Shown here one piece after another: positions 1 through 5,989 of a stretch of DNA of 6,129 bases; position 1 is the first letter of the stretch, and each line of letters opens with the position of its first letter. Both the position numbers and the translations under genes were made by a program. The notes under the pieces are model-generated. The model searched no databases and was not told the DNA's origin. It saw nothing but the letters and a program-made list of their open reading frames with translations. This DNA comes from an uncultured bacterium. GTDB taxonomy: Bacteria; Actinomycetota; Actinomycetes; S36-B12. The stretch is from positions 1 through 6,129 of the forward strand of contig CAIVQM010000423.1 of the NCBI GenBank assembly GCA_903908025.1, read 5' to 3'.

Positions 1-1582
1 GCTCGCGCAGCACGTCGCGCGTGCCCTGAACCTGACGGTGGCGGTAGACCACGCCCTTGGCCGGGCCGGTCGAGCCGGATGTGAACGCGACGACGGCCTC
101 GTCGTCGCCACCGGGTGGCGGTGGCAGTTCGTGGTGGGCAGCACCTAGGCGGGCGATCTCGACAAGCTCGCCCGTGCCGATGCGTCGGCCCGGGAGCCGC
201 ATCGCACGCACGAGTGCCATGGCCTTCGGGATGGCGATCAAGTGCTGGGGTGCAGCGCCGCGCAGGGCGCGATGGATGCCGCGAACGCCGAGCCCCGCGT
301 CGGTGACGACGACGCTGGCTCCGATGCGCCAGCAGGCATAGACAACGGCGAGCAGGTCGGCACCGGGCGTGATGAGCACGGCGACGCGGTCGCCGCGCCG
401 GATGCCCTTCGCAGCCAGCCCCTTGGCGAGCAGATCGACGTTGCGGCCGAGCAGCCGCCAGGTCACCGTGCGCCACTGCCCGTCGCCGACCGGCTCCGCG
501 AGGGCCAGACCGTGCGGATTGTCGCGGGCCAGCCGCTCGAGCTCCGCCCACAGCGGCACCCCCTCCTCCGTCCCCTCCGCCGAGCGGCCAAGCGTGGGGG
601 TGCTTTCGGCCGCAGGAACCCCCACTGCTGGCCGTTCGCGGGAAGGGGGAGGGAGGAGGTCGGAGACCCACTGCAGCAGATCCCCCACCAGCGCCGGCGC
701 GTCCTCGCTCACCAGGTGCCGGGCACCTTCATAGCGGTGGACGTCGGCCTGCGGCAGTCGGTCGATCAGGTCGTTGAGGTAGCGATCGGCGAAGACCGGG
801 TCACCGGGACCCCACAGCAGGAGGACCGGCACGTCGGTGAGGTCGCGGATGCCCTCCGCGATCGCATCGAGGGCGGGCGCGCTCGGGTGACCGGGCTCGA
901 ACGGGATGTCGGCGACGAATGTGCCGATGGCCTGCCGACGATCGCGCCCGCGATACGGAGCCGCAAACGCATCGGCGACGTCGCGCGGCATCGAGCGCCC
1001 GCTCAGCAGCGTCGTGCCGCGGACGAACGCGGGTGTGTCGATCGTGTTCGCCTTCAACAGCGGTGACGAGCGCGCCAGCCGGATGATCGCTGGCGACGGC
1101 GAGCCCGCGGGCTGGTGAACAGCGGTGTTCAGCAGGACGATCCCCCGCAGTTGCGGTCGGTGCGCGAGCGCCCAGCCGAGCGAGATGGGGCCGCCCCAGT
1201 CGTGCGCGACGGTGACGACCGGCCCATCGATGCCCAGCGCATCGGTGAGGGAACCGAGGTCATCAACGCGCTGGGCGAGTCGACGAACGGTGTGCGTGCG
1301 CTCCGAGTACCCCATGTCGAGCTGATCGACGGCGACAACGCGCACGCCAGCAGGCGCACCCGCGAGAATACGACGCCACAGATACGACCAGGTCGGATTG
1401 CCGTGCACGCACAGCAGCGTCAACGCCACGTCGTCAATGGAGGCGTCTGCATGCGTGTCGAGGACATGCCAGGTGCGCATCGCCCCGTCGCCGTCGCGCG
1501 CCTGAACCAGGCGCGACCAGCGCGAGTCGAGGCCCGGCAGTCCAGCCGGCGGAAGGGTTGCAGCCTGCTGGTCTGAGGTCAC
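1..1582 (-). CDS. oleBC: OleBC fusion: beta-lactone decarboxylase / AMP-dependent beta-lactone synthetase, 3' part outside window
   Basis: Direct translation gives 527 open codons from GTG 1582 to the left edge. Residues about 45-310 are an alpha/beta-hydrolase of haloalkane-dehalogenase type: HGNPTW at 60-65 (oxyanion region), AHDWGG with nucleophile Asp128, acid candidate Asp261 (WGPGDPVF) and His289 (GARHLV). A low-complexity linker (about 311-342) leads into an acyl-AMP-forming synthetase with GIRRGDRVAV, an Ala-rich N-lobe, and the ATP-binding loop FTSGSTGPAKG at 500-510. The rest of that domain lies beyond the edge. From family knowledge, OleC closes the 2-alkyl-3-hydroxyacid to a beta-lactone using ATP, and OleB decarboxylates it to a cis-olefin. 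OleB-OleC fusions are known in Actinobacteria such as Micrococcus luteus. The start overlaps the oleA stop as GTGA without a clear Shine-Dalgarno, suggesting translational coupling. GTG 1585 is an equally possible start. Confidence 0.9.
   Translation of the reverse strand, partial: MTSDQQAATLPPAGLPGLDSRWSRLVQARDGDGAMRTWHVLDTHADASIDDVALTLLCVHGNPTWSYLWRRILAGAPAGVRVVAVDQLDMGYSERTHTVRRLAQRVDDLGSLTDALGIDGPVVTVAHDWGGPISLGWALAHRPQLRGIVLLNTAVHQPAGSPSPAIIRLARSSPLLKANTIDTPAFVRGTTLLSGRSMPRDVADAFAAPYRGRDRRQAIGTFVADIPFEPGHPSAPALDAIAEGIRDLTDVPVLLLWGPGDPVFADRYLNDLIDRLPQADVHRYEGARHLVSEDAPALVGDLLQWVSDLLPPPSRERPAVGVPAAESTPTLGRSAEGTEEGVPLWAELERLARDNPHGLALAEPVGDGQWRTVTWRLLGRNVDLLAKGLAAKGIRRGDRVAVLITPGADLLAVVYACWRIGASVVVTDAGLGVRGIHRALRGAAPQHLIAIPKAMALVRAMRLPGRRIGTGELVEIARLGAAHHELPPPPGGDDEAVVAFTSGSTGPAKGVVYRHRQVQGTRDVLRE
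594..625. repeat. 32-bp imperfect palindrome inside the OleB-OleC linker
   Basis: An 8-bp perfect inverted repeat, GTGGGGGT at 594-601 and ACCCCCAC at 618-625, encloses 16 bp. Flanking AGC and GCT extend the pairing past a one-base bulge. It lies wholly within codons 320-330 of oleBC, in the low-complexity linker between the two catalytic domains. It may be a small dispersed palindromic repeat that landed in a tolerant site, or simply GC-rich linker sequence. No second copy is present in this window. Confidence 0.5.
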
Positions 1583-2601
1583 CACGCGATTTCGATGACC
1601 GCGGCGTTCAGCCCCGATCCGATGCCCATGCAGGCGATGCGCTGCCCGGCCTCGAACCCGGCCGCGTTCATGGCGAGGGTGAAGGGGACGGAGGCGGGCC
1701 CGATGTTGCCGCGCTCCGGGAAGATCACGGGGGTGCGCGCGGGATCGATACCGAGCGCCGTCGTGATGGCGGCCGTGTGCACCTTGGAAACCTGGTGGAT
1801 CACGTACGCGTCGAGGTCGGACCAGTCGAACGTCTTCGACGCCTCGGTCCAGGTGTCAATGGCAAGTGTGACGCCGGCCTCCAGCAGGCCGCGCGAGTCG
1901 GTCGTCATATGGTCGAGATCACCGACGCACAGCTTGTTGTGCTGGGTGGCGGCGCGGCTCACCCCACCGACAAAGCGGTGTCCGGCCGGGTTCTCGCTCG
2001 CACGACCCAGGACCATCGCAGCGCCGCCGGACCCGAGGGTCAACGTGGCGAAGTTGTTGAAGATGTCTTCCTTGGTTGTCTCGGGCTGCTGCAGTCGAGC
2101 GATCGTGGCCTGCTGGGGACGGCGGCTGCCCTCACCGTCGACGACGAGCGCGTACTCGATCTGGCCAGAGTCGATCATCATGGCCGCGAGCTGCATACCG
2201 TTCATGAACCCCAGGCACGCGTTGGCCAGGTCGAAGTTCAGGCACGCGGATGACAGGCCCAGCTGCTCGTGGACGTCGACCGACGCCGACGGCTCCAGGT
2301 GGTCCCGGCACACCGACGTGTCGATGACCAGTCCAATGCTCGTGGGATCGATGCCCGCCTCGGCGATCGCCTTTGCCCCTGCCATGGCGGCCGCATCGGC
2401 GAAGGTGACATCCTCCGGCCACCAGCGGCGCTCCGTGATGCCGGCGAGTGCCTCGAGCATCCCCGGGCGCAGGTCCAGCCGCTCGTAGGTCGCCGCCAGT
2501 TGGTCGTCGAACTCGGCCGAGGTGACCACGATCGGCGCGTCCACAGCCGTCACCGACAGGATCGCCGTGTCAGCGAAGCGGTACGTGGCATTGCCGTTCA
2601 T
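1579..2601 (-). CDS. oleA: OleA: acyl-CoA head-to-head condensing enzyme (thiolase fold)
   Basis: This 340-residue protein of the FabH/KAS III-like thiolase superfamily condenses two fatty acyl-CoAs to a 2-alkyl-3-ketoacid, the first step of long-chain olefin synthesis. Visible catalytic residues are Cys129 (NACLGF), His269 (YVIHQV) and Asn299 (GNIGPAS). Glu103 in HLEPSAS sits 26 residues before the cysteine, the spacing I recall for the catalytic Glu117 and Cys143 of Xanthomonas OleA. That glutamate separates OleA from ordinary KAS III. The C-terminal motif GIGSGLNAAVIEIAW completes the fold and the length is normal. ATG 2601 was chosen because it is preceded by AGAGGA about five bases upstream and because the family begins near this point. 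An in-frame extension upstream has no family-like sequence. It overlaps oleBC by 4 bases, so the two are surely one operon. It diverges from the plus-strand peptidase gene. Confidence 0.94.
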   Translation of the reverse strand: MNGNATYRFADTAILSVTAVDAPIVVTSAEFDDQLAATYERLDLRPGMLEALAGITERRWWPEDVTFADAAAMAGAKAIAEAGIDPTSIGLVIDTSVCRDHLEPSASVDVHEQLGLSSACLNFDLANACLGFMNGMQLAAMMIDSGQIEYALVVDGEGSRRPQQATIARLQQPETTKEDIFNNFATLTLGSGGAAMVLGRASENPAGHRFVGGVSRAATQHNKLCVGDLDHMTTDSRGLLEAGVTLAIDTWTEASKTFDWSDLDAYVIHQVSKVHTAAITTALGIDPARTPVIFPERGNIGPASVPFTLAMNAAGFEAGQRIACMGIGSGLNAAVIEIAW

Positions 2602-2632
2602 CGGGGTCCTCTCGGCCCCCCACAGACGGGGG
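2602..2632 (-). promoter_or_regulatory. oleA leader with ribosome binding site and two mutually exclusive hairpins
   Basis: Just before the ATG, the minus-strand RNA reads GGGGCC-GAGA-GG-A-CCCC (2619-2603). That is a 6-bp stem with one bulged A and a GNRA-type tetraloop, and it buries the GAGAGGA Shine-Dalgarno. The same G tract (2621-2617) can instead pair with CCCCC at 2632-2628 around a 6-nt loop, which would free the ribosome binding site. The alternative pairings are plain in the sequence. Any regulatory use is inference. No convincing -35/-10 pair for oleA was found further upstream. Confidence 0.4.
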
Positions 2633-2714
2633 ACGGTGATCCAAGCCTGCCATGCACGCCCCGAACGCCAAACCGCCGGTCGGATACCTGGGCGGATTCC
2701 GACCAAACGTGACA

Positions 2715-2727
2715 TACGGTGAGGCGG
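2715..2727 (+). promoter_or_regulatory. Candidate -10 element for a leaderless peptidase transcript
   Basis: TACGGT at 2715-2720 matches the actinobacterial TANNNT -10 form and ends six bases before GTG 2727. Transcription would therefore begin at or next to the start codon. No TTGACA-like -35 is visible at the usual spacing. GAGG at 2721-2724 is too close to the GTG to work as a normal Shine-Dalgarno, which agrees with leaderless initiation. Confidence 0.4.
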
Positions 2728-4277
2728 TGAAGCCCACCCCTCGCCTGTCCCTCCGTCGCGTGCCGTCGGCCCTCCGGTTCACCGCGATCGCCACGGTGGT
2801 CGCCCTCGTGGCGGCCATCCCCGTCACCGCATCGGCACAGGGGCTGCCCACGGCTCGGGCCGCGGCCTACCCCCCGGAACTGGCTTCGTTCTACGGGCAG
2901 AACCTCACGTGGACCGACTGCGAGGGGCAGCAATGCACCTGGCTGACCGTGCCGCTCGACTACGGCCAGCCGGCGGGCCAGACCATCCGCCTGCGCGTCT
3001 CGCGCACCCGATCCACCGGTCCCGCCGCGCAGCGCCAGGGCTCCCTCGTCGTCAACCCCGGCGGGCCCGGTGCGTCCGGCCTGGATTTCGCCGCGTATGT
3101 GGCTGATTCCCTCGCCCCCAAGGTTGCGGCGCAGTTCGACATCGTCGGCTTCGACACCCGGGGCGTGGAGAAGTCGGCACCTGTCACCTGCATGACGGGC
3201 GTGCAGACCACCCGCTGGCTGAGGGCCGACGGCTCCCCCGACACCCGCGCCGAGCAGGCTCGACTGATGGCCCTTGCCCGCCAGATGGCTCAGGGCTGCC
3301 TGCGGATGTCGCCGGAGATCGCCCGGCACGTCGGCACGGAGAACACCGTCCGCGACCTCGACATCCTTCGCCAGGCCCTCGGTGACACCAAGCTCAACTG
3401 GCTCGGCTTCTCCTACGGCACCTACCTCGGGACGCTCTACGCCGAGGCCTTCCCCGAGACCGTCGGCCGCTTCGTTCTCGATGGCGCACTCGATCCGAGC
3501 CTTGATGTCATGGCCGTGTCGCAGGGCCAGTCGACCGGCTTCCAGGTCGCGATGTCACGGTTCGCGAAGGACTGTGCGCCTCGTCGCTCGTGTCCGTGGC
3601 ACGGCAGCGCAGCAGCGGTGCTGACGGGAATCAACCGGCTGCTCGCCCAGATCGACCGCACGCCCATGAACAATCCCGAGGGCTTGGATCTCGTCCAGGC
3701 GGAGGCACTGGGAGCACTCTTCTACTCGATGTACTCCCCCACCATCTGGCCCAACCTGCGAATCGCATTGACCCAGGCGAAGGCCGGCAACGGCGGCGGC
3801 CTCCAGTCCATCGCCGACTACGCGGCGGACCGCACGGGTCCGAACACCTATGCCAGCAACATGGCGTCGGCCTTCCCGGCGATCTCCTGCTGGGACACCC
3901 CTGCCGCACCCGATGCCGCCGGCCTGCGTGCCGCCGCGACGGCCTGGTCCCGCGGCGTTCGCGTGCCGGATATGGCCAGGGCCATGGCGTGGGGCAATGC
4001 CCCGTGCTCCCAGTGGTTCGGGCACACCACCCGCGTTCCCGCGCCAGCGAAGTCGACGACGACTGCTCCGATCCTCGTCGTGGGCACGACTTACGACCCC
4101 GCCACGCCTTATGTCTGGGCGCAGGCACTGAGCCAGCAGTTGACCACCTCGACGCTGCTCACCTACCGCGGCGACGGGCACACGGCCTACGGCAGCGGCT
4201 CCCGCTGCGTCGACGACGCGGTGACTGGCTACCTGCTCACCGGGACTCCCCCGCCCGCCGGCACGGTCTGCCGCTAG
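2727..4277 (+). CDS. Secreted alpha/beta-hydrolase, tripeptidyl aminopeptidase (TAP/SlpD-like, S33) family
   Basis: With GTG 2727 as start the protein has 516 residues. An Arg-rich n-region, a hydrophobic stretch (about 18-33) and VTASA-Q predict a secretory signal peptide cut after Ala37. The mature part shows the family order: CTWLTVPLDYG (70-80), oxyanion motif NPGGPGASG (110-118), nucleophile Ser229 in GFSYG, a helical cap, Asp457 in GTTYDPATP and His485 in GDGHTAYG. A TAP-type C-terminal segment ends CVDDAVTGYLLTGTPPPAG. About ten cysteines in the mature chain suggest disulfides, fitting an extracellular enzyme. Related enzymes release N-terminal tripeptides or act on other peptide or ester substrates, so the exact substrate is open. 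ATG 2652 is in frame but would add 25 residues before the signal peptide, spoiling its N-terminus. It diverges from oleA and has a possible partner 23 bp downstream. Confidence 0.9.
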   Translation: MKPTPRLSLRRVPSALRFTAIATVVALVAAIPVTASAQGLPTARAAAYPPELASFYGQNLTWTDCEGQQCTWLTVPLDYGQPAGQTIRLRVSRTRSTGPAAQRQGSLVVNPGGPGASGLDFAAYVADSLAPKVAAQFDIVGFDTRGVEKSAPVTCMTGVQTTRWLRADGSPDTRAEQARLMALARQMAQGCLRMSPEIARHVGTENTVRDLDILRQALGDTKLNWLGFSYGTYLGTLYAEAFPETVGRFVLDGALDPSLDVMAVSQGQSTGFQVAMSRFAKDCAPRRSCPWHGSAAAVLTGINRLLAQIDRTPMNNPEGLDLVQAEALGALFYSMYSPTIWPNLRIALTQAKAGNGGGLQSIADYAADRTGPNTYASNMASAFPAISCWDTPAAPDAAGLRAAATAWSRGVRVPDMARAMAWGNAPCSQWFGHTTRVPAPAKSTTTAPILVVGTTYDPATPYVWAQALSQQLTTSTLLTYRGDGHTAYGSGSRCVDDAVTGYLLTGTPPPAGTVCR

Positions 4278-4300
4278 GCCCCGAATCGAATGACGGCGCC

Positions 4301-4693
4301 ATGACCGGACCGACCTTCTTCGCCACGGCCGCGCAGTTCCGTGACTGGCTGGCCAAGAACCACACGTCGGCACCGGAACTGCTCGTCGGGTTCTGGAAGG
4401 TCGGATCCGGGAAGCCGTCGATGACGTGGTCGCAATCCGTTGACGAAGCACTGTGCTTCGGCTGGATCGACAGTGTCCGGCATCGGATCGACGACGAGAG
4501 CTACACGATCCGCTTCACGCCGAGGCGCCCCGGCAGCATCTGGTCGGCGGTGAATGTCGCCAAGGTCGAGGCGCTGACCGCTCAGGGTCTGATGACTCCC
4601 GCCGGGCTTGCTGCGTATGCCGGACGACGGGACGACCGAACGGCCGTCTATTCATACGAGCAGGTGCCCGAAGCCGGCCATGCTCACCCCTGA
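4301..4693 (+). CDS. YdeI/OmpD-associated-like protein, apparently C-terminally truncated
   Basis: This 130-residue protein matches my memory of actinobacterial YdeI-type proteins. Recognisable blocks are FFATAAQFRDWLAKNH (6-21), ELLVGFWKVGSGKPSMTW (26-43), SVDEALCFGWIDSVR (46-60), YTIRFTPRRPGSIWSAVN (68-85) and VYSYEQ (116-121). Full-length relatives are about 190-200 residues and continue with a Trp-rich tail that is absent here. After EQVPEA the frame meets GHAHP and a stop. Neither other plus frame past 4675 restores family-like sequence, so this looks like loss of the 3' end rather than one frameshift. The stop lies about six bases before a duplicated block. The family was linked to bacteriocin protection in enterobacteria, but its biochemical role is uncertain. 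No strong Shine-Dalgarno precedes ATG 4301. The 23-bp gap suggests cotranscription with the peptidase gene. It may be a decaying pseudogene. Confidence 0.78.
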   Translation: MTGPTFFATAAQFRDWLAKNHTSAPELLVGFWKVGSGKPSMTWSQSVDEALCFGWIDSVRHRIDDESYTIRFTPRRPGSIWSAVNVAKVEALTAQGLMTPAGLAAYAGRRDDRTAVYSYEQVPEAGHAHP

Positions 4694-4698
4694 CCCCG

Positions 4699-4949
4699 AA
4701 CAGAAGACGACCCCGTCATCGCACCTCCGGGTGGGGGGCTGAACCGAGCACTAGGAACTCGGTGCAACTTCCGGGAGTGCGGGACGGGGCCGCCTGTCAG
4801 TGGGCCGCGTTCAGCGGTCTTTCAGTTGTCGAACTTGACCATGCACACGCTGGCACCGGCTGCTGCCAGAGCGGCGGCGACGATCATCGCTGCGCCCCAG
4901 ACCGGGAAGTCCTGGCTGGGAGCGGACGAGCCGCCACCCGCCGGAACCG
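4699..4949 (-). repeat. Duplicated block, copy A: 3' hairpin region plus anchor-coding end
   Basis: This block aligns with 5741-5989 almost base for base, at an offset of 1040-1042 bases with about two indels. It spans the whole intergenic stretch 3' of the surface-protein gene and roughly the last 40 codons, including the membrane anchor. Upstream coding parts diverge more. It records a tandem duplication of gene plus downstream element. The left edge coincides with the truncated end of the YdeI-like gene. Confidence 0.85.
4700..4798 (-). other. Nested ~100-nt hairpin, copy A (possible 3' RNA element or terminator)
   Basis: Three nested arms are visible. The outer arm is 4706-4717 with 4783-4794, all paired as minus-strand RNA with two G-U pairs. 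The middle arm is 4721-4730 with 4771-4780 and has two odd pairs. The inner arm is 4738-4749 with 4757-4768, closing a 7-nt loop ACTAGGA on the plus strand. It sits between convergent genes. No T-rich tract follows on either strand, so it is not a textbook intrinsic terminator. A small CCGC/GCGG hairpin lies between it and the surface-protein stop codon. Confidence 0.6.
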
Positions 4950-5622
4950 CGGTGGGGATGGTGGCCGACGTGGGCACGGCCACGGTGGCTGCTGCCGGGA
5001 CGGCGACCTTGGCGGCTGCCGGCTTGGCGACCTTCGCCGCTGCAGGCTTGGCGACCTTCGCCGCTGCAGGCTTCGCAACCTTGGCAGCTGCGGGGACGGC
5101 GACCTTCGCTGCTGCCGGCTGGGCTGCCTTGGCTGCCATCGGAGCGGCGATGCTGACGGCCGACTCGGTCTCGGCGGCCGGGGTCACAACGGCGGGGATC
5201 TCGGCGGCCGGGGTCACGACGGCGGGAGTGATCACAGCGGGCGTCTGGTCATCGGAGCCATCGGGGGTGTCGCCCGAACCCTCCGAGCCGCTGTGGCTGT
5301 CGCCCGAACCCTCAGAGCCGCTGTGCGTGTCCGGGGCATCCGGGGTGTGTGACTCGGAGTCGGACTCGCCGGCCCCGTGTGCGTTGGCGTCCGAGTGGTC
5401 GCTGGCGTGCTCCTGGCTGGCGGGGTGGTTCTCGGCGACGTTGTTGTGGCCGTTCTCGTCGCTGTGGTCGCTCGAGTGCTCGTTCGAGCTGGAGTTGGAG
5501 CCGTGATGGTTCTCGTCGGCCGACGCGCTGGTGGCCAGCGCGGTGGCTCCGACCATCGCGAGGCTGATCGCCCCGAGGAGGGCGGCGCCGCGGACCATGT
5601 TCTTCGAAAGCTTCGTGTTCAT
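4822..5622 (-). CDS. Ala-rich low-complexity surface protein with octapeptide repeats and C-terminal membrane anchor
   Basis: I do not recognise a named family. The 266-residue product begins with a signal peptide (Lys at 4 and 7, hydrophobic 12-30, cut after TSASA at 35). Residues 36-125 are rich in His, Asp, Glu, Ser, Asn and Gly, with about twelve histidines and the decapeptide HSGSEGSGDS twice. Residues 128-152 repeat TPAVVTPAAE-like units. Residues 168-217 are six octapeptides of form xPAAA(K/T)VA, mostly with Lys. VPAGGGSSAP (226-235) leads to a hydrophobic segment (241-262) and a short tail KFDN. This fits an extracellular stalk held in the membrane. No LPXTG or LAXTG sortase signal is present. 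AGGAG five bases before ATG 5622 supports the start. A paralogue follows on its upstream side. The role is unknown. Adhesion, a cell-envelope spacer or metal binding by the His-rich part are possible. Confidence 0.85.
   Translation of the reverse strand: MNTKLSKNMVRGAALLGAISLAMVGATALATSASADENHHGSNSSSNEHSSDHSDENGHNNVAENHPASQEHASDHSDANAHGAGESDSESHTPDAPDTHSGSEGSGDSHSGSEGSGDTPDGSDDQTPAVITPAVVTPAAEIPAVVTPAAETESAVSIAAPMAAKAAQPAAAKVAVPAAAKVAKPAAAKVAKPAAAKVAKPAAAKVAVPAAATVAVPTSATIPTAVPAGGGSSAPSQDFPVWGAAMIVAAALAAAGASVCMVKFDN
4973..5140 (-). repeat. Seven tandem 24-bp units encoding (K/V/Q)PAAA(K/T)VA octapeptides
   Basis: Units begin at 4973, 4997, 5021, 5045, 5069, 5093 and 5117. Units 5021-5044 and 5045-5068 are identical, which indicates a recent duplication by slippage or recombination. 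The others differ mostly at third positions or swap Lys for Val or Thr. The unit starting at 5117 is the most divergent and encodes MAAKAAQP. All are in frame with the surface-protein gene, so changes in copy number would alter stalk length without a frameshift. Confidence 0.9.
5171..5230 (-). repeat. Two tandem 30-bp units encoding TPAAE/IPAVV-type repeats
   Basis: TCGGCGGCCGGGGTCAC starts at both 5171 and 5201, giving a 30-bp period with near-identical units. It codes for the Val-Thr-Pro-Ala-Ala-Glu stretch (about residues 131-150) between the acidic region and the octapeptide region. Confidence 0.8.
5270..5329 (-). repeat. Two tandem 30-bp units encoding HSGSEGSGDS
   Basis: The 30-bp unit at 5270-5299 recurs at 5300-5329 with two differences. 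It encodes a Ser/Gly/Asp/Glu decapeptide in the acidic region of the surface protein. It has the same period as the neighbouring 5171-5230 repeat but a different sequence. Confidence 0.85.
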
Positions 5623-5700
5623 GTCTTCTCCTAGTGTCTGGTGCCCCCCACGGGCACATCACTAGATAACTGCCCCAACCTCACGGACTCCTCACGGCAG
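5623..5700 (-). promoter_or_regulatory. Upstream region of the surface-protein gene: direct repeats, leader hairpin, strong RBS
   Basis: Read on the minus strand, CCGTGAGG occurs twice 11 bp apart (5697-5690 and 5686-5679), one helical turn, as for side-by-side binding of a response regulator or similar protein. TATCTA at 5668-5663 is the best -10 candidate, but no good -35 matches it. A 6-bp hairpin GTGCCC/GGGCAC (5657-5641) lies in the probable leader. AGGAG (5632-5628) sits five bases before ATG 5622. Confidence 0.4.
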
Positions 5701-5740
5701 GCAGCCGGCTCGTTCACGCTTCCGGACGGGCCCAGGCCAC

Positions 5741-5839
5741 GACAGAAGGCGGCCCCGTCATCGCAACTCCGGGTGGGGGCTGCGCCGAGTACTAGGAACT
5801 CGGTGCAGCTACCGGGGTTACGGGACGGGGCCGCCTGTC
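5741..5839 (-). other. Nested ~100-nt hairpin, copy B (possible 3' RNA element or terminator)
   Basis: The outer arm is 5748-5759 with 5824-5835, 12 perfect pairs, extended by GACA/TGTC (5741-5744 with 5836-5839) past a 3-nt bulge. The middle arm is 5765-5772 with 5812-5819, with one wobble. The inner arm is 5779-5790 with 5798-5809, with one wobble and the same 7-nt loop as copy A. It lies 3' of the second surface-protein gene and upstream of the first one's promoter, so it could end or process the upstream transcript. Confidence 0.65.
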
Positions 5840-5989
5840 AGAGGGCCGCGTTAGCGGTCTTTCAGTTGCTGGACTTCGCGAGGCGCATTCCGGCGCCCGC
5901 TGCTGCCAGAGCCGCCGCGACGATCATCGCTGCACCCCAGACCGGGAAGTCCTGGCCGGGAGCGGACGAGCCGCCGCCTGCCGGAACCG
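5741..5989 (-). repeat. Duplicated block, copy B: 3' hairpin region plus anchor-coding end
   Basis: This is the counterpart of 4699-4949. The intergenic part (5741-5861) and the last 40 or so codons of the second paralogue match copy A. Differences are scattered substitutions concentrated at the extreme C-terminal tail. Left of 5741 the sequence is unrelated to that left of copy A, which marks the boundary of the duplicated unit. Confidence 0.85.

Noticed and set aside
2570..2653. Possible 27-codon upstream ORF (minus strand) overlapping the oleA start out of frame
   Set aside because: It has only a poor ribosome binding site, and long open frames are common by chance at this GC content. There is no sign of leader-peptide composition.
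57..2712. Long plus-strand open frames opposite oleA and oleBC
   Set aside because: They are Arg/Ala/Pro-rich antisense shadows of clearly recognisable minus-strand enzymes.
2602..2715. In-frame upstream extension of OleA by 38 residues
   Set aside because: The added residues are not family-like, would overlap the divergent promoter region, and ATG 2601 has its own Shine-Dalgarno.
2652..2726. In-frame N-terminal extension of the peptidase from ATG 2652
   Set aside because: It adds 25 residues ahead of a well-formed signal peptide, lies in the divergent intergenic region, and has no Shine-Dalgarno.
2598..4451. Long minus-strand open frames opposite the peptidase and YdeI-like genes
   Set aside because: The plus strand carries full catalytic motifs and family blocks. 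The antisense frames show only high-GC composition.
4700..4798. Integron attC site
   Set aside because: The imperfect hairpin after each gene is suggestive, but I could not find the outer GTTRRRY/RYYYAAC core pair at its ends, and no integrase is in the window.
4822..4960. LPXTG-type sortase signal in the surface protein
   Set aside because: No LPXTG or LAXTG motif precedes the hydrophobic segment, and the tail is not clearly positively charged.
4973..5140. CRISPR-like array
   Set aside because: The 24-bp units are directly adjacent with no spacers and are in frame with a protein-coding gene.
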